Shown piece by piece: positions 34,231 to 46,440 of a stretch of DNA of 64,000 bases; position 1 is the first letter of the stretch, and each line of letters begins with the position of its first letter. Source of the DNA: Stenopsyche tienmushanensis (taxonomy: Eukaryota; Arthropoda; Insecta; Trichoptera; Stenopsychidae); contig WACJ01000042.1 of the NCBI GenBank assembly GCA_008973525.1, positions 124,001-188,000 of the forward strand. The letters run 5' to 3'. A model generated the notes under the pieces. It was given only the letters and a program-made list of their open reading frames with translations. It was not told the origin of the DNA and did not search any database. A program made the position numbers and the translations under genes.

Positions 34231-37200
34231 ATTGTACCATTTTGTTCAAGCAAGTTCATTATTTTTGGAGGTGACAGTGTTGTAGTGATCTGGGGTTGTA
34301 TGTCAGCGATTAGGGCTTCTATTTTGGATTTTATTGATGAAATGTTGGATTAGTATATATATTTAAACATTATCAAAATTTCAATGACTACACATTTACA
34401 TGCTTTGTGCCATGTCTTTTGTGAGGTGAATTTGTTGCTCTGAATAAATTTTTGTGTTTTTCCATGAGTCACAATTTCAATGAACTTTAAATTTTCTCCT
34501 TCGATTTCCATGTATCTGGATTTTTGACTCGTTTTTGCTCCAAGAACCGAAATAATGCGGCCATGTGTACGAATTTTTTCGTCGGATTATAAATGCGAAA
34601 TGGAACCGGCGTTGGACAACATTCGAGAATCCATTCAATGTTTAATCTTTGCTCTTATTTGTTTGGCGTACATGTCACGTCAAAAAAAAGTGTGGGCGAC
34701 GTATTTTATAGCGGAAAAACGAATTCTTATCTTGTATACAAATGTCACGAATGAAAAGGGTATTACGTCTGGAGGATCGAATATTGGTGTCACTTAAATA
34801 AATATTGATTTGGGCAGGTAAACGCCGTTTTAACGTCCAATTTATCCCGATTTATTAATTCCAATGCCCGTTTCGGATCGAATTAAAGCGATAAAATAAT
34901 TCACGATGTTGCGCCACTCGCTCGAATGAAAAATATTTTTGCGCTCTACGATTTTCAGCATGATCCGATGGTGTAATAGTTATATCGTATGTAAGAATTC
35001 TTTAAGATTTGCTCTCGCAACGATGGAAATTAAGGCCTCTTGTGTGACTCACCAGTTGAATTTATTGCGTCGCTTTTCCTCATTAGCATCCCTCTTTCGC
35101 GAAAATCATATATCCTCGCTATTTTCTTTTAAACTGTCAAGAGCGTAAATAGATTCGGCGCACCCAACTAAAAGCACCCATTTATTATTCTACAGCGTAT
35201 TTGTTATATCCCAGTTAAAATTCGCCATTAAGATACGCTCCAGAAGTGCACATAGTACCAATATAAATTAACGTCGAATTTTTTGGGTGCCCCAATATTT
35301 CAGTCGTGGTCTGCAGCTGAAACCCCCACGTCCTGGACGTATTGGAGGGTAGCTTTCAGATAAAGTAGGTCGAAATTCTGCCGCTCTGGTATTGTATGCA
35401 AGTTCTTCTGTTGCGAGAAAAGCTCAAATGGCTTGCAAGTCGTTATGTATTCATGGCATTTTTAATGAGAAAAATTGTACTATTAAAAGGCATTCCGGTT
35501 AAATGAGCGTAACTCTCGGTTAAATAAAGCCTGGAAGGACATATATTTAAGCGTAAATACGCGAAAGAAACAATGGGAAACGGGTTTTCAATGAGACTGG
35601 ATTAAAGCTTGAATTATGGCGCAACAGTCTGGATGACACATTTTAAACGATGAATTTATTGTTATTTTTCAGTGGAATTTCGAGGGCATTTGGGCTTATT
35701 TACTATCATAAATCATGCTGATTTAGTTCAACAATTTATTTTAAAAGCTATAATATTAACCCTTTTATTGCCGGATAATATATTGACGTCATCAACATGA
35801 CGTCGATATATTTTATTTAATAAGTATCTATTTAATAAAACAGTAACACAATTTACTTAAATAATATAATTATATTATATATTAGGGATATCGAAAAGTA
35901 TTCGCGTAATTTGAGAACTTATATTTAAGCTCAGTTTGTTTCCAGACACAGTGACGTAGACGTATAGAACTATTGTTAAACAAGGAGTTATCGTAAAGAC
36001 ATTTTATTTTAGATCGGCATTTATATTAGTGTGTTATTAAATGTATACTATATGAGTGAACAGACAGACAAACACACAATTTCACACTAGGCCGATTAAA
36101 TTTAAAATTACCATATATAATGTGAACCGTATTCTTGTTTTTAAAAACATTATAATGCCTAAAAATAAAATTGTGCGATAAGAATAAATGCTTTCATACA
36201 CAAATTCATTAAACCACGAAAGATTTTATTTGAAAAGCTTCCAGGAAATAAAAACAAAAAGAGCTTTCGTCTAGGGGAGTTTTCAAGGAATTCGCTTACA
36301 TTAAACAAATATTGGTTGCCAGTACAAATAATTCTTCCATAGAATTTGTGTATTATTCGACAACAATAATTTTACCTGAGGCATATTGAATTTTAAAATA
36401 TGTATTCGCCCAAATCAAGTGTTACCAAAAGTATTTAATCGCCGTTCGTCAAGAATGAGATCGCAGGTTCCCAAGCTTTTTTGGTGTGACCTTTATTTTA
36501 AGTCGAATTTTATTTTAATTTATGTTTAATAATGAATCTTCCTGAAAATTTCACCTTCAGATTTATCTAACACACTGCAGAGTTTCTCAAATATTCTAAG
36601 ATTTATTTTTCTTCGCCAGATTTGCAACTTGAATAAAAATGCCCTGAGATTATCACGACATGCGATAGTATTCCTTTATTTTCCCTGAAGTTTCAGATTT
36701 AGCCTGTTATGCGGGGAAGTTCCTTTTTAAAAACGCAACACACTGTGGGCGCACGCATTTTCGATAGGACGTATATATACGTCCTGCCCATCTGGCGTGA
36801 GTTCATATTTTAAATATTTTTTTAACGATGCTTAGAATATATTAAAAAAAAATCAATGACACATTACATTTGCAACTATTACGTTTTTCCTAGTTTTCGT
36901 TTGGGAGCTCTGATATGATATCCAGCCTTCTTTATAACCATGTATGACAATATTTGATGCTCTTATACCGGGATTTCTCTCTAAGATAATTCACCTATCA
37001 TTAATCTTTTATTTCCAAGTCAGTTTTCAATTATAAATCATCATTTAATTACATTAAAATTCATTGATCGACTTTTTTGAAATATGTTTGTAATTTTCCA
37101 AATAGTTCCAATTGTTTTTCAAAATCTACTAATGTTAAATTTATAATTTGCATTAATGTTTTTTTCGGAGGCATTTTTATTTATGATAATAACTAAGAAA

Positions 37201-39040
37201 TCATAGCTATATGAAAAAAAATACAATAAATTAGGAACTCCTTAGTTTCATATTTTTATGCCAAGACTTAAGTGGGCACATTTAATCTAATCTTTAAATT
37301 TATGGAATCTAAGATTGTAATAATTTTTATTCAATAGAAAAATTTATATTTGGAATAAAGTCATCAGTATAGTAATAAAATAATGATTCCCTAATTTAAC
37401 CGTTAGATTACAAAGCAGCTTTATATCTTTGAAAAGAAATGTCCGCCAAAAGTGCGGCGTGGCGATATATAGACGTCGAACTACAGTCAGAAATTATATA
37501 TTTGATACAGTGGTATATTTTGCATTGTGTCTAGATATATTTTATTTTGTATATAATAGTTTCATATATGATTAATATTTCATATATGCTATGCTCCAAG
37601 TCTGTTGTGATTCCCTGTAACTAGTACACGATGCTATCCATGTGACATAAAATAATTATGGAAATGACCAACACAATGTATATAGGGGTAAATTGTCAGC
37701 TGGAGAGGCATTTATGCTGTAGTGGACTGCTTTGATAATGATGATGTTGATAGACTTCACAAACATGCAATACATCTAATCATGATTGGCATTAAATTCG
37801 GAAAGGCGATTTGTCAGGCAATAACATCATAATCTAATAAGAGGATATAAATACCATATTTAATTATATGTTGATGAATAGGATGACATTGATGTTTGGC
37901 CTTAACTGCCCGAAAATAGTCCAATGACGCGTGCGGTTTGAACGCTTAAAAATGATTACATTGCTCCACTTGAACGCATAATTCATAGCCAAAACGATTT
38001 GCGCCATACATTTTAATATACCACCATGAATATATTTCGCTTCGATGATTTTCTATTTACTCGATATTCAATATATTGGATTTATCAAAGTGATAAGAAG
38101 GGAAAATAAGAATTTCTCTTCGCAGCTATCACGCATCATGGACTTTGTTTTCTATTTTATATATTCAATATGCTTAGGGGGAAAGTTCTGCAACTTAAAA
38201 AGCATTTCTGGCGTTGCTGTAAAGTAAGCCTTTGAGCTGCAGTTTCACTTTATTTACATAAAGAGACGCAAATACTTTACGAACACGCGCGATGTTTCTG
38301 TTTGGTGAGAGCTTACAAAAATCAAATTCAGAGATTTTCATCAACTAAATCATGTATTTGCCTTTACAATTTTAAAAATCTACATCAAAAAACCAATCAT
38401 GTGATTTAAAGCCATAATAAAATAATTTAATGCTTCCTTATTGGACTGGATAAGAAATGTATTTGTGCTAAATGCATTTAAATTAGCAAAACTAACTGTC
38501 ATCAGCAGATATGACCTCATTTCCTTCTACAATACTAACTTATTATCTAACAAAAATGACAATTAAATATTCCTTCTTTATCTCAAACGAATCGAAGGAG
38601 CAAAAACACGTTATAACATGAAATATTGTGGAAGAGCTCGAGGCTTAGTTTTCTTATCTAATAAAAAAAAGAAGGAGAAAACGTGTGTGAAGAAAAAATG
38701 CTTTGACTGAGTTCTCGAGCTTTCGTTCTTTTGTCGTTGCGGTTTCTATGCCACGTTGTTCAATGCGGAGATCGCACCGAAGCGGTCACTCGCTCAACGC
38801 AAATATTTAAATAAAAACACATAAAAGGATAAAACACATGTCTTGTTCTCACTCTACCACTTCACTCCTACTTAACAAAAAATTTGGTGAACAGGTTTAA
38901 TTCGCGACCCAATTAATTACAACCATTACGTCCATTTATCTCCTGATTCTCAGGCGTGCTACATGTAGAGTTTCAAAGCAAGAAGAAGGAGGAAATAAAC
39001 TAAGATTCAAAGCGTGGCCACTATGAGGGCAAACTCAGAT
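34231..39040. other. AT-rich DNA, no recognised gene
   Basis: Nearly 5 kb without a recognised repeat or exon. It includes a perfect palindrome at 36766-36785 and a short inverted repeat at 35787-35806. 34540-35700 is more complex than the rest and unique. Confidence 0.4.
36766..36785. repeat. perfect 20-bp palindrome
   Basis: AGGACGTATATATACGTCCT, self-complementary across all 20 bases. It is preceded by 'gtgggcgcacgc'. A loosely similar 'gtgcggcgtggcgatatata' with 'gacgtc' lies at 37451-37476. Confidence 0.9.
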
Positions 39041-39140
39041 GCATGGAGATGACGGATGCATGGACTCTCCTATCCCCATAGCACTCATATTGGTTCGGTC
39101 ATTGGTACCCAACTCATGTTAATTGGACTACCCCAGCAGC
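39041..39140 (-). repeat. repeat B fragment
   Basis: 'gatgacggatgcatggact', 'ccccatagcactcatattgg' and 'acccaactcatgttaattgg' match the minus-oriented B copy at 27000-27260 with a deletion joining the two halves. The B sequence continues into the tandem duplication that follows. Confidence 0.65.
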
Positions 39141-39701
39141 GCATGATGAGCAAACCGACGAGGCTGCTTTCGCCCACCTTTAGTCTACATCATTACCCCA
39201 AGGATTAGACCGCTGCTCACAGGCGTAGCTATCCCCTTACCTGGAGTTTAATGGGTGGGCATCATGGAGTCTAATACCCACCTAGCAATTGAAGAACAAA
39301 CCAACAAGACAGCTACGCCAATATGTGAGCACATCTGTCTTGAAAAACACAACCCAGGGACTCCGAGCCCCGAGAGTGCTCTTGCTTCATGTCACACTGG
39401 TGTCAGAAATTTAAGTTGACGCATGATGAGCAAACCGACAAGGCTGCTTTCGCCCACCTTTAGTCTACATCATTACCCCAAGGATTAGACCGCTGCTCAC
39501 AGGCGTAGCTATCCCCTCCCCTGGAGTTTAATGGGTGGGCATCGTGGATTCTAATACCCACCTAGCAATTGAAGAACAAACCAACAAGATAGCTGCGCCC
39601 AACATCTGAGTACAACTGTCTTGAATAACACAACCCAGGGACTTCGAGCCTCGAGAGTGCTCTTGCTTCATGTCACACTGGTGTCAGTAATTAGAGTCAA
39701 C
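39141..39701 (+). repeat. 280-bp tandem duplication of a B + C LTR-end + primer-site unit
   Basis: Unit 1 is 39141-39420 and unit 2 is 39421-39701, over 90 percent identical. Each begins 'gcatgatgagcaaaccgac' and runs through minus-oriented B ('ttagtctacatcattacccc', 'gtttaatgggtgggcatc'). Each then enters the 3' end of a C LTR ('acaacccagggact', 'gagagtgctcttgcttcat', 'gtcaca') and ends in a degenerate primer site 'ctggtgtcag(a/t)aat'. A third copy begins with 'gcat' at 39701 but diverges at once. Confidence 0.92.
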
Positions 39702-39709
39702 GCATAAAC

Positions 39710-39935
39710 TTGGCCATGGGAAGATATATACGAGGATTCGACTGTTACCCACGGGCGTAATATTAAACCCCCCCTCCTCCCTAGAGTTTTACGGGTGGGT
39801 ATCGCAGAGTAAAATACCCACCCCCAAGAGATTGGTCCCGCTATTCGTGAGCATGCCAACCCACTCAACTAAGGTGCACAATTTGAATTCAATATCCATG
39901 TCCACGAGGGTATGCTCATTTTCAACTTAAAATGA
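39710..39935 (+). repeat. B remnant followed by module E
   Basis: 39740-39825 repeats the B phrases 'cgactgttacccacgggcgt' and 'gagttttacgggtgggtatc'. 39828-39925 is module E, 'attggtcccgctattcgtg' through 'cccactcaac' to 'tatgctcatt'. E matches 48450-48560 and partly 43025-43065. Confidence 0.6.
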
Positions 39936-40299
39936 CCACTTGTGTTTTGAGTGCGGGGGAGAAACTAGCTAGATTTTGTAACTTGTAAAATACATTTGGC
40001 GCAAGCTACCTATGTAAATTAACCTCTGATCAAACAGATCATAGAAGCCCCCAAATACGTATTTATCACCGAAAATACTGAAAAAACCCTAAAGAAGACG
40101 AAGTGAGCACAAGGTATGTGTCTCCAACTGGTCACCCAAAAAAAAAAACAACATCGCAGTTAATATCCACCCAACGCATTTTTGTTCAAATTATCATTTT
40201 ATTATTCACTCCATCCAACAATTTCTAATATATCTAATGCGCCATCTACTTTCTAATTATTGGGTTTGGGATCTCAGTAGCTGGCACGACTACTGTGAT

Positions 40300-40366
40300 G
40301 CCAACACAAAGATTTAAAACTGCCAAGAGATGATCTTCGCAATGTTACGATGGTGTCAGAAGTGAA
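40300..40366 (+). mobile_element. C LTR end with primer-binding site
   Basis: 'aatgttacga' followed by TGGTGTCAGAAGTG (40351-40364) is a further LTR-end/primer-site junction complementary to a leucine tRNA 3' end. 40505-40570 ('ctcgcagctgggatatctct' then CT run and AATAAA) looks like a separate plus-oriented piece of the same LTR. Confidence 0.55.
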
Positions 40367-40570
40367 ATTTTTTGCTATATCATATTATGGCTGAGATGTC
40401 TCAATCAAAAGTAGGTGAAGAATGTAGCATGGAGCCAAAACAAAAACTAAAATTACCTTTCGCATTGGAAGGAAACGAAAAGATTACAATGCAGAAGAAG
40501 TGAGCGTCTGAGAGGAGTCTCGCAGCTGGGATATCTCTCACTCTCTGTGAACTAGTAATAAATATCTTGG

Positions 40571-42520
40571 ACAAGATTATATAAACTTTTTTACGATATA
40601 ATAATAAGCAAACCCGAGATCACATTACATAGAGTAAACGCGTGGGCTAGAATGCAGCCCGAGGGATACATCTCCTGGAAGCTCCAGCTCCCACGTATTT
40701 TGCATTTATAGATTTATATCAACAAAAAATTTTAAATATCGCAAATCCGTAAAACATTAAAGAATTTCTTTGGATTCTGATTAATGACCGCATTAATTTT
40801 GCAATGTTATAATCTATGCATCTCTTGGATGTTGAATTATTACGAATGATGTGTTTTAGCGAGAGCAATTAATATCAATCTATGGCGCAAAATGATGATT
40901 AGACATTTATGTCAATGGTGGAATGGCGAATAATGGGAAACGGCGGCCATGTACTATAATTGACATTAACGACAAATGTGCTAAATTTATCAGAAAGCCT
41001 TAAATCGAAATTAAATTTATATTTAGCATATGAAATCGACGATTGTAAAAAATAACGAATTGCCATTTCGTATGCATATATTCCATCGATACGCAGTTAA
41101 TTCGCTCGTCCTCCAAGTTCAACCCTGAATATAAACGCCCTTATTTTATCCGGCTTTGTTTCGATGTATTCAGCTATTCTCAAATTTGCGTCGTATGTTT
41201 TCAAATATTTTTGTTCAATTCCCATGCAAATTGCATGATGGAGTCCACTGTTGCACTATTTTGGCATTCCATTGCTTCGATTTTCAATTGGCCTGCATAT
41301 TGATTATTTGAATCGTGTACGAGAACATTATTTATGTCGCTTTATTAAATGATCTATAAGCCGTAAAATGTATTTATGAATAGAATATTAATATCTGCGA
41401 TGGCATCGCAGAGCAAACGGCTGGCGCCGTATAAACTGCTTCAGAGCCAGGAATTTCTCATAAAACGTGCTTAAGGCAATATGGCCATCTATTAAAATTC
41501 TGTTCGTATTATAATTACGCTTATTTCGCTTTATTTTTGTCGCGCAACACATGTTTCGGAGGCTTTTTGGAATTGCCCAAAAATCATGTGCAGTACGTGC
41601 CCCGGGTGGAAACCCCTCCAAGCATCATCTGGCGGCTCTGCAAATATAGAATTATTCAAATTCGAATAGACCCACGACCTTTGGAAATATTATGTCTGAT
41701 CGAAAGTTTGAGGGGTTGGTCGTATTTTATGGCTGGGTAAAAAATAATTTTCTTCGGGCGCGGCGATGGTGGAAATATAGTCTGAGGTCAAAGATGAATC
41801 TGTGGATGCTAAAGGCATTTCTCTCACGATTTCTGCTAATTTAATTAAACAAATCATGGAGAAGATCAGCAAACAAAGCTATTTAAGATGAATTTTTGCC
41901 CTGTAATTAAATCAATACATTAAGTTTGTATAGGTTATAGCTAGATAGCATATTTTTTTCATATAAAATGGGTCAAACCTTTTTCTAATTGAACTATACG
42001 ATAAAATCCCAATTGTTTTGTCAGATTTTGGCTCTTTGCCATTTACGTTTGAATAGAATGCAATCGAATAATACTCAAACGAAAAACGTATGCTTAAATT
42101 CATCACCTTAGATTCATATGATTTATTGTTTTCAACAACAATTAATAAAGAAGTAATAATAAAATAATGTAATCTTTTCTATATCTATTTGTACATATAT
42201 ACGCAGCCCTCCAGGTGGCCCACTGGGTCACCTGGATGAAAGTATCAAAGGGAATTGCGGCCGTAAAGATTGGGAGTGTGGGAGATGTGGGAGTATGATA
42301 GATCCAGCATCCACACCACATGGCAGGCACCACACAGAGTGCCATCTACCAAATTTCATCCAACGGGCGCTCTTGGCGCATCGATCCTATGTGCCTGCTC
42401 TTTTTGCACCGCGCCCTCCAACAGAAGCGAGCCGCCACACGATAAACTGACTTCAGGTGAACATGCACCCAAATGTATGAGGAAAAATCACATTAGATAA
42501 GTTGAATGTATCTACAGGGT
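40571..42520. other. no recognised gene; non-repetitive block 40780-41900
   Basis: Long single-copy stretch of mixed composition with many homeodomain-type AT cores such as 'gcattaattttg' and 'ataattgacattaacg'. No exon can be supported. Frames of up to 77 codons are unrecognised. Confidence 0.4.
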
Positions 42521-43325
42521 CACAGATAACAGACCACCCCTTCCCCATGGTACTCATATCAGTTCAGTCATTTGTACTATCCAGCCACATGGACGAGTCG
42601 TTCAGTCCTATGTGACCTATGTGACTCTTAAGAAGTTCATCCTTATATGTTCCTATCCTAGTTTAACGACAATCAAAATGATACAGAAGGCAATGGGAGA
42701 TAATTTTCTCATCGTTGCAAAGAGAAATTCGTTAGTCACCTGCGTTCCTTTCGATATTAGGAACTACACCAACTTTTGCCATACGATTCCGTGTCTAGTG
42801 GCGGTTTTCCATAAAGGCGCAAAATATGCGCATTTGGGATTTTATAAAATCAGGGAGGCCTCCCAAGTACAAGGGATCTCAAAATCAGTTAGGTGGCGTA
42901 GTTATTACTAGAAACAGTCCAGGCGTTGTGTAAGTTTGGAGACCTCCCAGGTTCGAGTGACGATTCATTGTATTTACTGGGTTTCCTGCTTACATATAAC
43001 AAAATAGATCTGACTTGAGCTATAAATTGATCCCACTATTCGGGAGCAAGCCAGCCCGTTTAAGTAAGCTAGATTAAGTAAGAACTAAACTTGTACTAGC
43101 TTAAAATATATTGATTTATATTTGTTTTTAAAGCCGGATAATAAATAATTTAAGTATCATAAATATAGCATTTCTCCCTACAGTTTGCGCAAAGAGCCCT
43201 AATCGCTCTAAAAGAGGAGGGAGCAGCCACATAATTTGTGTGTTCAACCGGTCCGCCTTTCAGGCCGCTGACACTTCAAATGAGCGCCTCACGATCGGAC
43301 GCCAAGCCACTCAAATTCAGAACTA
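42521..43325. repeat. B, E and D modules in order
   Basis: 42525-42600 is minus-oriented B ('ccccatggtactcatatcag', 'catttgtactatccagccac'). 43020-43065 is E ('ttgatcccactattcgggag', 'caagccagcccg'). 43195-43320 is D ('cggtccgcctttcaggccgc', 'cctcacgatcggacgcca'). The intervening 42600-43020, with a 99-codon open frame, is unique here and unrecognised. The order B-E-D also holds, in part, at 39041-39935 (B-E) and 48450-49030 (E-D). Confidence 0.6.
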
Positions 43326-44609
43326 TTTAATCTAGGCTGATCAAAACCATCCCTTCTGGGCCTATGGGATACAACTAAAAACGTTTTTTTTAATCTAAAG
43401 TGCTACATAAATGTCAAAATACTTCGTTATAAAATTAGGACTTATACACACCAGAAATAAGATCAACATAAATGTCCCTTCAAGAACCATCGAACATCTG
43501 AACAGCTGAAGCTGATATAATGAGCCAACGAATGCATGGAAGCTTTAGTGCCACCATGGGAATATATCAATTGCTAACTATGTCTAATATTATATTGCAT
43601 ATAAATTGAATTGAAATGATCCAATGACTTCTGAGCGTTTCCATGGAAGCAAAAGTGACAAATCTTTTTAATTATTGATTGAATTGAGATTAATATTTTA
43701 ATACTCTTAGTTGTTGATAAATCGCATAATTAAATCGAAGCTGAACTCAAATAAGCAGACATTTTCATTAGCTCATCTGAAAGCTTCCTAGCTGAAAGTT
43801 AAACCAACTTAGTTCGAAATCATATCAAACTGGTTATTTAACTTCAAAGAACTACATTGTGGATTCTCACCAAGCTCATCGGTAATATTTGACTTCCCAT
43901 ATACATACGGAATATAAAAACCATAATGACTAAGGCTCTATTTTCGTCATACTCCACGATATGTAATAATCTGATATTCGGAGGAAATTCCATCGTCAAG
44001 AAAAGCAATAAACACATATGCGCCATAAAACAAATAATCCACAAAAAAGGAATATGCGTTCCCGATTCGGCAAGGCTTTGATATATCCCGGAAATTTATT
44101 ATCCAAATGTTTGCAAACAATGTTCCGCGGGATCGTTAGGTTAGCATGCATGAAGGCTGATGTTATTCACAGGTTATATTTTCATACGTGCAAATCCCAA
44201 ACATTTTTCTGCTTTGACTGTATTTGGGGTGAAGGAGCAAAATCACCCGGGGAAATATTTTACATCGAATGTAAAATGTAATTAATTTTTATTTTCAAGA
44301 AATTGTACGAAATTCTGTTGAAGTTCACAAAATTTAAGTCTCTCAAATGTATTACATTTTTATCTCAAACGATTTCGTTGTAATCGACACAAATGTCTCC
44401 ATTTTAATAAAATAAAAACAAAGATGTACACTTTGAACAATCGTGTAATTTGAATTCACGGGAACGGTGTTCTTTTTCGGTTAATTTCAATTATTCCCAC
44501 GTGTACGTAAAAACAATTATTTTTGGTTACAATGGTTGTTTTAAATGTCATTTAATTTGCTTTTAAATGGTCTTCGGGGGTGCATGAAAACATGAGCGAC
44601 AGTTATTTT
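43326..44609. other. no recognised gene
   Basis: AT-rich and single-copy. An 87-codon plus frame (44018-44281) is unrecognised. Confidence 0.4.
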
Positions 44610-44835
44610 CTCTCTCGTCGTCAATTAATAAAATTGCTGACGAAAGTTTTTCTATTCGACAACCGTCCATCTCCATCCCACCGCCCAACTCCTTTATGGT
44701 CCGAAAGAAGAACGAACCCGCGTGTGAGCATGATCATCTCGGTGAACACATAGGAAGGAGCAAGGAGCTGCCCGGGAACTCTGTTCCGCGAACGCTCTCG
44801 CTTCACAATGCTACACTGGTGTCAGAAGTGGGATG
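44610..44835 (+). mobile_element. C LTR 3' part with primer-binding site
   Basis: LTR landmarks are 'ttctctctcgtcg', an AATAAA at 44626-44631, and 'tttttctattcgacaacc', then a GC-rich R/U5-like section ending 'cacaatgctaca' at 44814. One base later comes TGGTGTCAGAAGTGGGAT (44816-44833), an 18-base primer-binding site for leucine tRNA. This is the cleanest LTR/primer-site junction in the window. The expected internal sequence does not follow. Confidence 0.82.
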
Positions 44836-44892
44836 TATCCGCAAATTTGGCGGTTAAATCTATATAGATTAAAAGCGCCATTGCGTGGGTAT
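44836..44892 (-). mobile_element. C LTR start, inverted, directly after the primer site
   Basis: The minus strand reads 'cccacgcaatggcgctttt', 'aatctatatagatttaa', the same LTR start seen at 57300-57330 on the minus strand. The order LTR end, primer site, inverted LTR start is the mirror of 24770-24890. Confidence 0.72.
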
Positions 44893-45004
44893 AACATTTC
44901 GGCCACACTACACAAACAAATCAAATTGTATTAAAATCAAATTGGATCTATACTATGATTTCAAAGGCATAAAAATGTTTCCCAAGATTATGATATCGAG
45001 ACAT

Positions 45005-45330
45005 ACTAAATCGAGACAACCCTGCCGAAATCTGGACGTTTGGAAACAGTGACTGTAACTACTAATTGGCGATCATAGGCGACGCTTAGGAGCCGTAACT
45101 ATTTAATCTATGTATACATATATACAGTACATATATGTTTTTCAAATTGCTATATTAACATTTCCCTATCGGTGATGTATTTACTACACATCGACTCTAA
45201 TAATGGGAATATCGATATGAAATATAATAGATACGAGCTTCAAAATTTTTGTATTGCTCCGTAATATAATTACGAATCACATCAAAGCATTATAGTGTAT
45301 AAGTATCCATCTGCAGCGACGGAAATAAAT
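45005..45330 (-). repeat. dispersed repeat I, copy 2
   Basis: Reverse complement of 2973-3289 over its full length, with differences scattered evenly and small indels. Full-length preservation in two distant places shows that these are the true borders of the family, or close to them. Confidence 0.75.
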
Positions 45331-46149
45331 TGAAGATGTTATGCGAAAATGGGGGCTCGCGCGGTCATCAACTCGAACTAGCATTTAAATGGCAACACAT
45401 TGAAATATCTCGCTTTTTCAATACACTTAGGGTGTATTATACAATTTAAGTCTTAATAAATTAAAAACATAAATGGGCTGAATTTATCATGTTTGTTGTT
45501 CCATGGGAACGCCATATACAAACCAAATTGGAAGCAGGTTACGATGAGTATTAAATATCTACAGCGATCGTTAATATATCAAATATGTCAAAGCATCGAA
45601 ATAGTTTATTTTACAAATTTTCCCCATTGTGACGTTCATACATAAATTTGCACAGATTTGGGGAATGTGTGATATGGAAATGTCGTTAATCAGGGGTTTC
45701 CAAATATGCGTTCCCCAATTATAATACATCATACATATTCAATTTTAAGGAAGGCAAATTCCTAAAACATACAATATGTCTTCTCGTTAATCTTCTAATT
45801 ATAGTTAGTTTACAGATATTCTGCTTCATAAATATTTATAGATGGAAATAACCGTACTTTAGGTCTTTATTATTGCCACGGTCTTACATTCAGGATCCAC
45901 ACAAGTTATTATTACTGTTTTCCTGCCGATTTGTGTAAATCGTAACTTTATTCAACTGCGAAAATTTCCTGTGGAATACTTCGAATCCGATGTTAGATTC
46001 CATTTGCATTTCTAATATGGATTTTGATATCTATGGTGATTCAAATGTCGCAAATGCTTATAGTATGCTTTTGAAGGAATTGTAAATTTCAGGATACCGA
46101 AGATAATGTTTGTAGGTTCAGTACAAATTTTTGATTAAAAAATGTTTTG
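45331..46149. other. AT-rich DNA, no recognised gene
   Basis: Nothing recognised. Confidence 0.4.
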
Positions 46150-46440
46150 ATTTTTAGGATTTGAATAAATAAATACTGAGTCGATTAACCCATTGATGAG
46201 TGCCCACGCATATGTGCTTTACCTAGCACTAATAATTAGATTATTATTTGATGCTCACTTATAGATCCTTCCCTGCTGATTATTCAAATAATCTCATCCT
46301 AATTTAACCACATGTGAAAGACAATAGAAAACCACCATATAAAAATCTTCTTTCGGTTGAAAAATCTCCTGTAGAGATCGCCTGCATCAAATAACAAATA
46401 TGACAAATTTAAAAGAAAATATGACATTGAGAAGGCCTTC
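46150..46440 (+). repeat. dispersed repeat N (with K-like start)
   Basis: 'aggatttgaataaataaata' and 'tcgattaacccattgatgag' are followed by 'caaataatctcatcctaatt', 'aaccacatgtgaaagaca' and 'gaaaaccaccatataaaaat'. The same order occurs at 58495-58705, and the second half occurs at 55655-55745. Unnamed non-coding family. Confidence 0.55.

Noticed and set aside
39141..39701. Tandem duplication as a CRISPR-like array
   Set aside because: Only two long units with no spacers; the content is transposon DNA in a eukaryotic context.
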